From NCBI GenBank assembly GCA_036725605.1, contig DAIMDW010000042.1, forward strand, positions 1 to 35,038: a stretch of 35,038 bases of DNA, read 5' to 3'. The notes beneath the pieces are model-generated. The model was given only the letters and a program-made list of their open reading frames with translations, was not told the origin of the DNA and did no database searches. The translations under genes were made by a program, and so were the position numbers. The stretch is from CALBTQ01 sp036725605. Lineage in GTDB: Bacteria > Lernaellota > Lernaellaia > Lernaellales > Lernaellaceae. Positions 6,466 to 16,008 of this stretch are shown here, one piece after another. The stretch's first letter is position 1. Every line of letters starts with the position of its first letter.

Positions 6466-8382
6466 ATGGATCAAAAAACCAAAGAAGCCTTGGAACGCAT
6501 CGAGCATTTGTATTTGGTTGAAGAGCCAAAGATCAAGAAAAAAGAAGATAAAATTAGTCTTTTGAAGGTAATTCGTGATCTGGCCAGTGAAAACAATTTG
6601 CAGCAGTGGGTGCATTTGGCGGTTGGAGACATTCATTGGTACGAGAAAGATTATCAGCCGGCACTGAAAGAATTTGAAAAGGCTTTGGCGATCATTCCAG
6701 AATTCGCTTATGCCTGGAACGATAAAGGGAACGCGCTTGATGATTTAGGACGTAAAGACGAAGCCTTAGCGGCATACGAGAGGGCGATCGAACTTGATCC
6801 GAAATTTTTCCAACCCTGGAACGGCCAGGGGAATGTGCTTTATGGACTGAAAAAATATGACGAAGCCTTAGCGGCTTTCGAGAAGGCGATTGAGCTTGAT
6901 CCGAAATATGCTACTCCCAGGAACGGCAAAGGGAATGTGCTTTATGATTTGAAAAAGGATGACGAAGCTATAGCGGCTTATGAAAAGGCAATCGAGCTTG
7001 ATCCTGACTATGGTTATCCCTATTACAGTCGCGGCATAATTTTTCAAGAAAAAGGTAAATGGCATGAAGCCAAAGCCGATTTTGAGAAATATCTTTCTTT
7101 GGAAGATGATGAGAGCTGGAAAAGAATGGCCGGATTACGGCTCAAACAAATTAATGAAAAAATAGCCCAGCAAGCAAAAACTCAAAGGAAGCCAAGCGAG
7201 AAAAAGCCAACCGAAAAAACGGACAAGCCGACTCCTGAGAAGAAAACGCCTGTTGAGGTCGGTATTGATTTCGCCGAACAATATCAGCGTTCCGGTCTGG
7301 CGGATATGGTTGAGGATCGACGAACAAAATTGGATGAGGTGATGGAAAAGGCACTGAATCCAGATCCTCAACTCAAGAGCGAGCGAATCAACAATTCGCT
7401 TCATGTATTACGCGATTGGAATTCCTACACACCGATTTTGCCTGCCAAATTTCGGCCGGACGATGATTTCGGCCCAATTGAGCGGCGAGGTGGGGGCTAC
7501 TTTCTGGTCTGGCGCGGGTTCGGTGTTGTTATCGATCCGGGTCTGCATTTCATTACTCAACTTTATAATAAAAACCTGTCCATCGCCGATGTCAACGCTG
7601 TGGTAATCACACATTGCCACCTGGATCACACTCGAGATATCGAAGCGTTGGTCGACCTGAATTATCGCTATAAAAAATTTAAAGATAAAAAACCAAATGA
7701 GGAAAAAGCGGAGCCAGTCCACTTTTATTTGGGTAGTTCCGCGAAACACAAGTACCAAGAATATTTGAAAAGCTCTGGATGTTGTGCAAACCCTAAAATC
7801 CTAACCGGGAGTAAACGATACAGCATTACAGATTATTTAGATATCGTTGGGGTTGAAGTATTTCATGATGATATCGTGAGTAGAGATGAAGCAATCGGGT
7901 GCATTTTCGAGTTTAAGGATGAGGCTGGAACAGTCGTGCATCGCCTCGGTTTTACTTCGGATACACGTCAACATGAATCATTGGCCGGCAAATTTGAAGG
8001 GTGCAATGTTCTTTTAGCCCATCTTGGCACCACTGAGACTATCGGTGAAATTGAAACAGGATTACCCAACCACCTTGGCGTTATGGGTTGTTGCGATTTA
8101 ATGATGAAGGTGAAGCCGAAGTTATTTATCGTCGGGGAGTTTGGCGAGGAATTGATCCAAGCGCGATTGAACATTTTGGAATTCATCGCGAAAAATAAAC
8201 CGGAAGAAACAAAGAAAGTTCTGGCGGCCGATTCCAAATTATCGATCAAGTTTGGTGATGACCTGGAAGTGTTTTGCAACCATCCCGGTTGCGAATCAAA
8301 CACTATTTCAATTGATAAAGTTAAACCGCTGTTGGGCGAGGACAGTCTATTCCGTTACTACTGCGGAAAACATTTCGCCTAA
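6466..8382 (+). CDS. TPR-metallo-beta-lactamase-fold protein with C-terminal Cys/His motif
   Basis: A 638-aa protein. Residues about 45-215 hold four or five TPR units (for example 'DEALAAYERAIELDP'). A Lys/Pro-rich linker follows (224-270). Residues about 330-590 form a metallo-beta-lactamase fold with the metal motif H383-C-H385-L-D387-H388, a later Asp in TSDTR and a His in NHLG. The C-terminus has C604, H606, C609, C633 and H636, a likely small zinc site. The fold usually hydrolyses phosphodiesters, esters or cyclic nucleotides; the substrate here is unknown. Composition is clearly lower GC than the neighbours (28 of 60 bases G+C at 6961-7020). It stands alone between hemW and lepA, so recent transfer is likely. 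GGAG upstream supports the ATG. A defence or signalling role is a guess. Confidence 0.8.
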   Translation: MDQKTKEALERIEHLYLVEEPKIKKKEDKISLLKVIRDLASENNLQQWVHLAVGDIHWYEKDYQPALKEFEKALAIIPEFAYAWNDKGNALDDLGRKDEALAAYERAIELDPKFFQPWNGQGNVLYGLKKYDEALAAFEKAIELDPKYATPRNGKGNVLYDLKKDDEAIAAYEKAIELDPDYGYPYYSRGIIFQEKGKWHEAKADFEKYLSLEDDESWKRMAGLRLKQINEKIAQQAKTQRKPSEKKPTEKTDKPTPEKKTPVEVGIDFAEQYQRSGLADMVEDRRTKLDEVMEKALNPDPQLKSERINNSLHVLRDWNSYTPILPAKFRPDDDFGPIERRGGGYFLVWRGFGVVIDPGLHFITQLYNKNLSIADVNAVVITHCHLDHTRDIEALVDLNYRYKKFKDKKPNEEKAEPVHFYLGSSAKHKYQEYLKSSGCCANPKILTGSKRYSITDYLDIVGVEVFHDDIVSRDEAIGCIFEFKDEAGTVVHRLGFTSDTRQHESLAGKFEGCNVLLAHLGTTETIGEIETGLPNHLGVMGCCDLMMKVKPKLFIVGEFGEELIQARLNILEFIAKNKPEETKKVLAADSKLSIKFGDDLEVFCNHPGCESNTISIDKVKPLLGEDSLFRYYCGKHFA

Positions 8383-8393
8383 GTTATTCCCCC

Positions 8394-10190
<1,797 letters not shown>

Positions 10191-10192
10191 AT

Positions 10193-10834
10193 TTACTTCC
10201 TCGGTCGTTTCCAGGCGCCGCCCGATTCCATGCGTTTGCGGGTGCATTCGACGACGTCGGGCAGGTCGTCTTTGCTCATGGCCATCACCACTTTCGAGGC
10301 GACGCCGGAGAAAATGCCCAGGTCCAGACCGATGATCACGCGGTATTCGGCGAGGATGACGCCGGGCTCGATCTCTTCGAGCTGCCACCAGCCGTCGGAC
10401 TTGGTCATGTATTTGTGCGGGCGATTTTCCACCAGCTTCCAGGTCATTTTATCGCGACCGGCGCTGATGGTGCTTTCGGTGGTGTAGGTCATGGTGGTCA
10501 GCGTCGCGTCCATGTTGAATTCGACGGTGAACACGCTGTTGCCCTGCTTCTTGAGCAAGGAGACTTTTTCCAGGCGCGGATAGATGTCCAGGTAGTTGCC
10601 GTAATCGGTGATCACCGACCAGAACTGCTCCTTGGTGCCCTTCATCACGCCGTAGGCCACGCCGTAGCCCTGCTCGCTGTTTTCATCGATCTTATTTTTT
10701 ACGATGATCTCGCCTTTTTTTACGCGCGCCAGCTCATCGGCGGTGAGTTGGCTGCTTACCGGACCGGCCAACGCGGACGAAGCGACGGCCAGCAACAGAA
10801 CGACGATCAACAGGACGGATAATTTCTTCGACAT
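10193..10834 (-). CDS. Exported SRPBCC (START-like) protein
   Basis: A 213-aa protein with a clear Sec signal peptide (MSKKLSVLLIVVLLLAVASSALA). The SRPBCC/polyketide-cyclase fold follows (residues about 45-205: 'KEQFWSVITDYGNYLDIYPRL', 'TYTTESTISAGRDKMTWKLV', 'GWWQLEEIEPGVILAEYRV'). The fold makes a hydrophobic pocket that binds lipids or other apolar ligands; the ligand here is unknown. It is likely periplasmic. AAAGGAG lies a few bases before the ATG. Longer in-frame starts up to 11068 are rejected because they would bury the signal peptide. It lies directly upstream of lepA and is probably co-transcribed. The 223 bases between it and the divergent gene at 11058 hold no other gene I can support. 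Confidence 0.85.
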   Translation of the reverse strand: MSKKLSVLLIVVLLLAVASSALAGPVSSQLTADELARVKKGEIIVKNKIDENSEQGYGVAYGVMKGTKEQFWSVITDYGNYLDIYPRLEKVSLLKKQGNSVFTVEFNMDATLTTMTYTTESTISAGRDKMTWKLVENRPHKYMTKSDGWWQLEEIEPGVILAEYRVIIGLDLGIFSGVASKVVMAMSKDDLPDVVECTRKRMESGGAWKRPRK

Positions 10835-11057
10835 CGTGTTCTCCTTTGCGAGCGAAAATTTAACGTCCAAGACGGTAGCGGCGCGCCGCCTCGCGGTCAA
10901 GTCTGGTGTGCGATTTTCCGCCGGGGAGCGTCTCTTATAAGAACCTTTTCCCGCCGCGGTCGACGTGCTAGCATGAACGCATCCGTCAGCAAGTGCAATC
11001 CACACCCAGGCAACCGAAAGAGTCCGACAGGTAAATAACCACGAAAGGAGGAGCGCC

Positions 11058-12524
11058 ATGCCCGGCATCGTCTCGTACGGAGCCTATGTGCCCGCGCGCC
11101 GATTGCAGCGGTTGGCCGTGTTTTCCGCCGTCGGGTGGTACAGCCCCGCCATCATGATGATGGCCATGGGCGAACGGTCGTTGTGCAACTGGGACGAGGA
11201 TGCGTTGTCCATGTCCGTCGAAGCGGCCCGCAACTGTCTGCGCGGCCTGGACAAGCGGCGGGTCGACGGCGTGTATCTGGCCGGCACGACCTTGCCCTAC
11301 GCCGACCGGCAAAACGCTGGGATCGTCGCGGCGGCGCTCAATCTGTCGAGCGAACTGGCCGCGGTCGATTTCACCGGCTCGCAGAAAGCGGGAATCAGCG
11401 CGTTGATCGCCGGCCTGCAGGCGGTGAGCTCCGGCGAGCGGCAAAGCGTGCTGATCGCGGCGGGCGACCGGCGGCCGACGCGGGCGGGCAGTTTTACCGA
11501 GTTGTACTTCGGCGACGGGGCCGGGGCGCTGTTGCTGGGCGAGGACCCGATCGCCGAATACGCGGGTTCCTACGCGCTGGCGCACGATTTCGTCGACCAC
11601 TATCGCGGCGCGGACGCGCGCTACGACTACGGTTGGGAAGAGCGGTGGGTGCGCGACGAGGGCTACGCCAAGATCATCCCCCAGGCGATCGCCGGGCTGC
11701 TTAAGAAGCTCGGCTGGTCGGCCGGCGAGGTCGCGGCGTTCGCGTATCCATGTTATTTTACGGGCGCGCACAAGGCGATCGCCAAGAAGCTCGGCCTGCA
11801 ACCGGGGCAGGCGATCGACAATTTTCACAACAACCTGGGCGAGACCGGCTGCGCGCATCCGCTGTTGCAACTGATCGCCGCGTTGGAAAAAGCCAATCCG
11901 GGCGACAAGGTGATCGTCGCCGGCTTCGGGCAGGGCTGCGACGCGGCGGCGTTCACGGTGACCGAGCGCATTGCGGCGGCACAGGCGCGGCCCGGCCTGA
12001 GCGCGGCGTTGGCGCACCGGGTGGTCGAGGAGAATTATCAAAAGGCGTTGGCCTTCACCGAGCGCATCGAGGTCGAGAGCGGCATTCGCGCCGAGGCGCC
12101 GACGCAAACGGCGCTGACCGTCTTGTGGCGCAAGCGCAAGATGCTGCTGGGGCTGGTCGGCGGCAAGTGCAAGGCGTGCGGCACGCCGCAGTACCCGGCG
12201 CAGGACATCTGCGTCAATCCGGCCTGCAACGCGTTTCATCAACTGGAGGACTACGAGTTCGCCGAGCGCCCCGCGGTGATCAAGGCGTTCACCGGCGATC
12301 TGCTGGCGGTGACGATCGAACCGCCGGCGGTGTACGGCCTGGTGCAGTTCGCCGGCGGCGGGCGGATGGTCGCCGATTTCACCGACTGCGAATTGCACAA
12401 ACTCAAGGTCGGCCAGTCGATGCGGATGGTCTTTCGCAAGCGGTACCACGACGCCGAGCGAGGCTTTACCGGATACTTCTGGAAAGCCACGCCGACCGGC
12501 GAAACGGCGAAGGGAGGTGCGTGA
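11058..12524 (+). CDS. HMG-CoA synthase/ketosynthase III-like protein fused to DUF35 Zn-ribbon/OB-fold
   Basis: A 488-aa fusion. Residues 1-330 have the thiolase-superfamily fold of HMG-CoA synthase/KAS III (start 'GIVSYGAYVPARRLQR', 'LYFGDGAGALLLGE', 'HNNLGETGCAHPLLQLI'). By hand alignment the catalytic Cys position is Q109 (TGSQKAG) and the catalytic His position is P231 (YPCYF), so normal condensing chemistry may be lost. Residues about 355-480 are a DUF35 domain: zinc ribbon C371/C374/C385/C390 followed by an OB fold. In archaea, thiolase, HMG-CoA synthase and DUF35 form one channelling complex, and here DUF35 is fused to the synthase. A strong AAAGGAGGAG precedes the ATG. The stop overlaps the thiolase start. 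Confidence 0.82.
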   Translation: MPGIVSYGAYVPARRLQRLAVFSAVGWYSPAIMMMAMGERSLCNWDEDALSMSVEAARNCLRGLDKRRVDGVYLAGTTLPYADRQNAGIVAAALNLSSELAAVDFTGSQKAGISALIAGLQAVSSGERQSVLIAAGDRRPTRAGSFTELYFGDGAGALLLGEDPIAEYAGSYALAHDFVDHYRGADARYDYGWEERWVRDEGYAKIIPQAIAGLLKKLGWSAGEVAAFAYPCYFTGAHKAIAKKLGLQPGQAIDNFHNNLGETGCAHPLLQLIAALEKANPGDKVIVAGFGQGCDAAAFTVTERIAAAQARPGLSAALAHRVVEENYQKALAFTERIEVESGIRAEAPTQTALTVLWRKRKMLLGLVGGKCKACGTPQYPAQDICVNPACNAFHQLEDYEFAERPAVIKAFTGDLLAVTIEPPAVYGLVQFAGGGRMVADFTDCELHKLKVGQSMRMVFRKRYHDAERGFTGYFWKATPTGETAKGGA

Positions 12525-13735
12525 TGGCGACGGGCATTCGCGACCGGGTGGCGATTCTGGGCATGGGCTGCACGCGCTTCGGCGAACGGTGGGAAGCGGG
12601 GGCCGAGGAATTGATGGTCGAGGCCTTCGAGGAATGCCTGGCCGACGCGGGCGTGGAGAAAAATGAAATTCAGGCCGCGTGGCTGGGCACGTTCTTCGAG
12701 GAAATCAACGTCGGAAAAAGCGCGTTGCCGCTGGCGATGACGCTGCGCCTGCCGCGCATTCCGGTGACGCGGGTGGAGAATTTCTGCTCCACCGGCACCG
12801 AGGCGTTTCGCGGCGCGTGCTACGCGGTGGCCTCGGGCGCCTACGACATCTGCCTGGCGCTGGGCGTGGAAAAACTCAAGGACACCGGCTACGGCGGGCT
12901 GCCCAACAGCGGCTCGAACGCGGGCAGCCTCACCTGGCTGTGGCTGCCCAACATCACCGCGCCCGGCGTGTTCGCCATGCTGGCGCCGGCCTACAGCGCC
13001 AAGCACGGCATCGAGGCCAAGAACGTCAAAGAGGCCATGGCGCACGTTTCGGTGAACAGCCACGCCAACGGCGCGCTCAACCCGAAGGCGCACCTGCGCA
13101 AACCGGTGACGGTCGACCAGGTGCTCAACGCGCCGATGGTCGCGCATCCGCTGGGGCTGTTCGACTGCTGCGGGGTGTCCGACGGCGCGGCCTGCGCGAT
13201 CGTGACGACGCCGGAAATCGCCAAGGCGCGCGGCAAGCACGATCTGATCAGCGTCAAGGCGTTGCAGCTTTCGCTGTCCAACGGCGAGGAACTGAGCTTT
13301 GACAACTGGGACTACGACCATTTTCCCACGACCGAGCGGGCGGCGTTGGCGGCCTACAAGGAAGCGGGCATCGACGATCCACGGCGCGAAATCAGCATGA
13401 TGGAACTGCACGATTGTTTCTCGATCACCGAGTTGATCACCTACGAGGATCTGCACATTTCGCCGCGCGGCGGCGCGGTCAAGGACGTGCTCGACGGCTT
13501 TTTCGCGCGTACGGGCAAGGGCGTGCCGGCGCAGGTCGACGGCGGGCTCAAGACGTTCGGGCACCCGATCGGCGCGTCGGGCCTGCGGATGATTTACGAG
13601 ATGTATCTGCAGTTGCTCGGGCGTGCGGGCGACCGGCAATTGGACGAGCCGCGCATGGGGCTGACGCACAACCTGGGCGGCTTCCCGTTCATGAACGTGG
13701 CGGCGGTGACGATCACCGGTCGATACGAGGGGTGA
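12524..13735 (+). CDS. Thiolase, SCP2/acetoacetyl-CoA type
   Basis: A 403-aa thiolase-family enzyme forming or cleaving a C-C bond next to a CoA thioester. The nucleophile is C88 in VENFCSTG, H296 lies in MELHDCFS and H347 in GGLKTFGHPIGASG; the C-terminal glycine loop is THNLGG. The HDCF rather than HNEAF motif and the lack of a C-terminal Cys match SCP2-like/archaeal thiolases that work with a DUF35 partner, as in BbsAB. ATG 12524 overlaps the previous stop as TGATG, with AGGGAGG just upstream. The frame is open far upstream, but that part overlaps the preceding gene and is not real. With the neighbouring synthase-DUF35 protein it likely forms a complex; the acyl substrate is unknown. Confidence 0.9.
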   Translation: MATGIRDRVAILGMGCTRFGERWEAGAEELMVEAFEECLADAGVEKNEIQAAWLGTFFEEINVGKSALPLAMTLRLPRIPVTRVENFCSTGTEAFRGACYAVASGAYDICLALGVEKLKDTGYGGLPNSGSNAGSLTWLWLPNITAPGVFAMLAPAYSAKHGIEAKNVKEAMAHVSVNSHANGALNPKAHLRKPVTVDQVLNAPMVAHPLGLFDCCGVSDGAACAIVTTPEIAKARGKHDLISVKALQLSLSNGEELSFDNWDYDHFPTTERAALAAYKEAGIDDPRREISMMELHDCFSITELITYEDLHISPRGGAVKDVLDGFFARTGKGVPAQVDGGLKTFGHPIGASGLRMIYEMYLQLLGRAGDRQLDEPRMGLTHNLGGFPFMNVAAVTITGRYEG

Positions 13736-13736
13736 G

Positions 13737-14051
13737 ATGAGGCGCTACATTCATGCGAAGATCGGCGAGGAAATTCGCGCCATCGGCGGCGCGTACACGG
13801 TCTTGCGCGAGGAACGGTTTCCCTGGCGCGGGCGCGAGGTGCTGGTGGTGATCGGCGCGGCGCGCTTCGACACGAGTTGTTGCGGCGTGGGCGGTTGCGG
13901 CTATGCGCAGGCGCAGGGGTACGTCGTCGAGGATCTGCGCACGGAAAACGCGCTGTTGGTCGAGCCGATCGCGCCGCCGGACCGTGAGGAACTGGCCGTG
14001 GCGATCAAACAACGCACGCACGTGTTGCAGGTGCAGTTCCGGGAGGATTGA
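13737..14051 (+). CDS. Small conserved Cys-rich protein
   Basis: A 104-aa protein starting one base after the thiolase stop, with GAGGGG as a good ribosome-binding site, so it belongs to the same operon. It is beta-rich with a compact TSCCGVGGCGYA motif (C48, C49, C54), which could bind a metal or form a disulphide. I recall similar short proteins (EERFPWRGREVL...DTSCCGVGG) in deltaproteobacterial genomes but know no function for them. Its stop codon abuts the stop of the convergent CoA-transferase gene. Confidence 0.75.
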   Translation: MRRYIHAKIGEEIRAIGGAYTVLREERFPWRGREVLVVIGAARFDTSCCGVGGCGYAQAQGYVVEDLRTENALLVEPIAPPDREELAVAIKQRTHVLQVQFRED

Positions 14052-15998
14052 TCACGCCTTTGCGTCGAAGTTGCAGTTGTCGTCGTCGACCGGCAGGTTG
14101 AATTCGTACCACAGGCTGAGCATGCCGTCGCTCTCGATGCGCGTTTGCATGTCGCCGTGGCCGTACTCCTGATGGCCGCGATGGAACAGATTCAGCATTG
14201 CTTTGTTGCCCTTGAGCACGTCGGCGCGGAAGCCGACGATGCCGTTGCGGCGCGCGATTTCGGTCAGGTGAAACAGCAGCGAACGCGCCACGCCCAGACC
14301 GCGATAATCCTCGCGCACGGTGAAGGCGACCTCGGCCAGGTTGTCGTAGGGGCTGCGTTCGTAGGTGCCGATGCCGATGATTTTTTTGCGGCCTTCCTGC
14401 CCGGCGGTGGCCACCAGCGAAAGACGGTTGCAGTAATCGACCAGGGTGAGCCGATGCACGCGCCGGTGCGGGAAGCGCTGATTGTGGCCCATGAAGCGCG
14501 AGAACTGATCTTCCTCGGACAAAGAGTAAAACAGCTCCTGCAGGCGGTTTTCGTCGCTGGGACGAATCGGGCGCAGGGTGATTTTCTCGTCGCCGATGCG
14601 CACGTCGACCTTCCAATGCTCGGGATCGATCACCTCGACGCTGGGCAGGTTCTGATCGCGATAGACGTACTTGAGGCGCTTGGCTTCCTCCAGCAACGCG
14701 GGGCGAAAATCCGGATGCGCGACCTCGATCAGGGCCATGGCGCGTTCGCGGATCGTCTTGCCGTACAGGTAGGCGATGCCGTACTCGGTGACGACGAAGT
14801 GCACGTCGCCGCGCGTGAGGGCCACGCCGGAGCCGGGTTCGAGGGTTGCGACGATACGCGAGATTGCGCCGCCCTTGGCCGTCGAGGGAATGGCGATGAT
14901 CGGCTTGCCGCCCGGCGAGCGGGCCGCGCCGCGAATGAAATCGACCTGCGAGCCGAAGCCGCTGTAAAAGCGCGTACCGATCGAGTCGGCGCACACCTGG
15001 CCGGTCAGGTCGACCTGCAGCGCGCTGTTGATCGCGGTCATCTTCGCGTTGCGCGCGACGATGGCCGGATCGCTGACGTAATCGGCGGGATAGAGCTGGA
15101 TCTTCGGGTTGCGGTGCAGGTAATCGTAGATGCGCCGCGTGCCCATGACGAACGAGGCGATGCAGGCGTCCGGGTGCAACTCTTTGTTCTCGTTGGTCAC
15201 CGCGCCCGATTCGATCAGGTCGATCAGGTTGTCGCTGAACATCTCGGTGTGGATGCCCAGGCCGCGCTTGTCGAGCAGGTAGGGCAGGATCGCGTTGGGC
15301 GTTTTACCGATGCCGATCTGCAGCGTCGCGCCGTCCTCGATCAGGCGCGAAACGTGGTAGGCGATCTGCCGCGCGGTTTCGTCGGGCTCGGGGCTGTGCC
15401 ATTCGATCAGTTCCTCTTCGTAAGGGATGAGCGCGTCGATCGTCTCGATGTCGATTTCGCTCTGGCCGTGCACCCAGGGCATGTACGGATTGACCTGGGC
15501 GATCAGGTAATCGGCCTGGCGCGCGGCGGCCATCACCGCCTCGACCGAAATGCCCAGGCTGCAAATGCCGCGTTCGTCGGGCGGGGAGATCTGCAGCAGG
15601 GCGATGTCGATTTTCACCTCGCCGCCGCGAAAGATGCGCGGGGCTTCGCTGAGGTAGATCGGCGTGTAATCGGCCAGCCCCTCGGCGACCATGGTGCGCG
15701 TATCGGCGCCGATGAAAAAGGCGTTGAAACGCACGTGATCGACGAAGCGCGGATTGTCGAAGGTGATGTTGCCGGTCGAGAGCAGATGGATGATCTCGAC
15801 GTCGGAAAGGTTGAACGCGTAGTCGTACAGCGCGCGCATCAGGTACTGTGGTTCGGCGCAGGCCGAGGCGACGAAAACGCGGTGGCCTTTGCGGATGTGC
15901 GTGAAGGCAGCGGCCGGCTCGGTGATCTTGTGCGCCCAGGGCGCCAGACTCCGCCGCCACTCCGCCATGTCGGATAATCGTTTATTCATCATGTTCAT
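14052..15998 (-). CDS. Acetyl-CoA hydrolase/CoA-transferase fused to GNAT acetyltransferase
   Basis: A 648-aa fusion. Residues 1 to about 450 are a class I CoA-transferase (acetyl-CoA hydrolase / 4-hydroxybutyrate CoA-transferase family), which moves CoA between acyl groups via a glutamyl-CoA intermediate. The expected Glu is E252 in GIHTEMFSD, and 'VTEYGIAYLYGKTIRERA' marks the C-terminal domain. Residues about 472-635 are a GNAT N-acetyltransferase with the acetyl-CoA loop EDYRGLGVARSLL. The GNAT part could acetylate a Lys of this or another enzyme as feedback; that is inference. ATGs at 15998, 15992 and 15989 are all possible and no strong ribosome-binding site helps. It is 10 bases after the ketopantoate reductase gene and converges on the thiolase operon, whose CoA thioesters may be its substrates. 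Confidence 0.87.
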   Translation of the reverse strand: MNMMNKRLSDMAEWRRSLAPWAHKITEPAAAFTHIRKGHRVFVASACAEPQYLMRALYDYAFNLSDVEIIHLLSTGNITFDNPRFVDHVRFNAFFIGADTRTMVAEGLADYTPIYLSEAPRIFRGGEVKIDIALLQISPPDERGICSLGISVEAVMAAARQADYLIAQVNPYMPWVHGQSEIDIETIDALIPYEEELIEWHSPEPDETARQIAYHVSRLIEDGATLQIGIGKTPNAILPYLLDKRGLGIHTEMFSDNLIDLIESGAVTNENKELHPDACIASFVMGTRRIYDYLHRNPKIQLYPADYVSDPAIVARNAKMTAINSALQVDLTGQVCADSIGTRFYSGFGSQVDFIRGAARSPGGKPIIAIPSTAKGGAISRIVATLEPGSGVALTRGDVHFVVTEYGIAYLYGKTIRERAMALIEVAHPDFRPALLEEAKRLKYVYRDQNLPSVEVIDPEHWKVDVRIGDEKITLRPIRPSDENRLQELFYSLSEEDQFSRFMGHNQRFPHRRVHRLTLVDYCNRLSLVATAGQEGRKKIIGIGTYERSPYDNLAEVAFTVREDYRGLGVARSLLFHLTEIARRNGIVGFRADVLKGNKAMLNLFHRGHQEYGHGDMQTRIESDGMLSLWYEFNLPVDDDNCNFDAKA

Positions 15999-16008
15999 TT
16001 CGGTTGCA

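Noticed and set aside
6362..6565. 67-aa plus-strand ORF before the TPR-MBL gene
   Set aside because: It overlaps the true start of the TPR-MBL gene in another frame, lacks a ribosome-binding site and covers the likely promoter.
10191..10388. N-terminal extension of lepA
   Set aside because: It overlaps the SRPBCC coding sequence in another frame, is Arg-rich, and the family begins at ENIRNFCIIAHIDH just after a ribosome-binding site.
11750..12523. N-terminal extension of the thiolase frame
   Set aside because: It overlaps the DUF35 fusion gene in a different frame and lacks domain signals; ATG 12524 has a strong ribosome-binding site.
14145..15977. 610-aa plus-strand open frame opposite the CoA-transferase-GNAT gene
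   Set aside because: Low-complexity Val/Asp/Ala/Arg composition typical of antisense shadows; the minus strand has the catalytic Glu and GNAT motifs.
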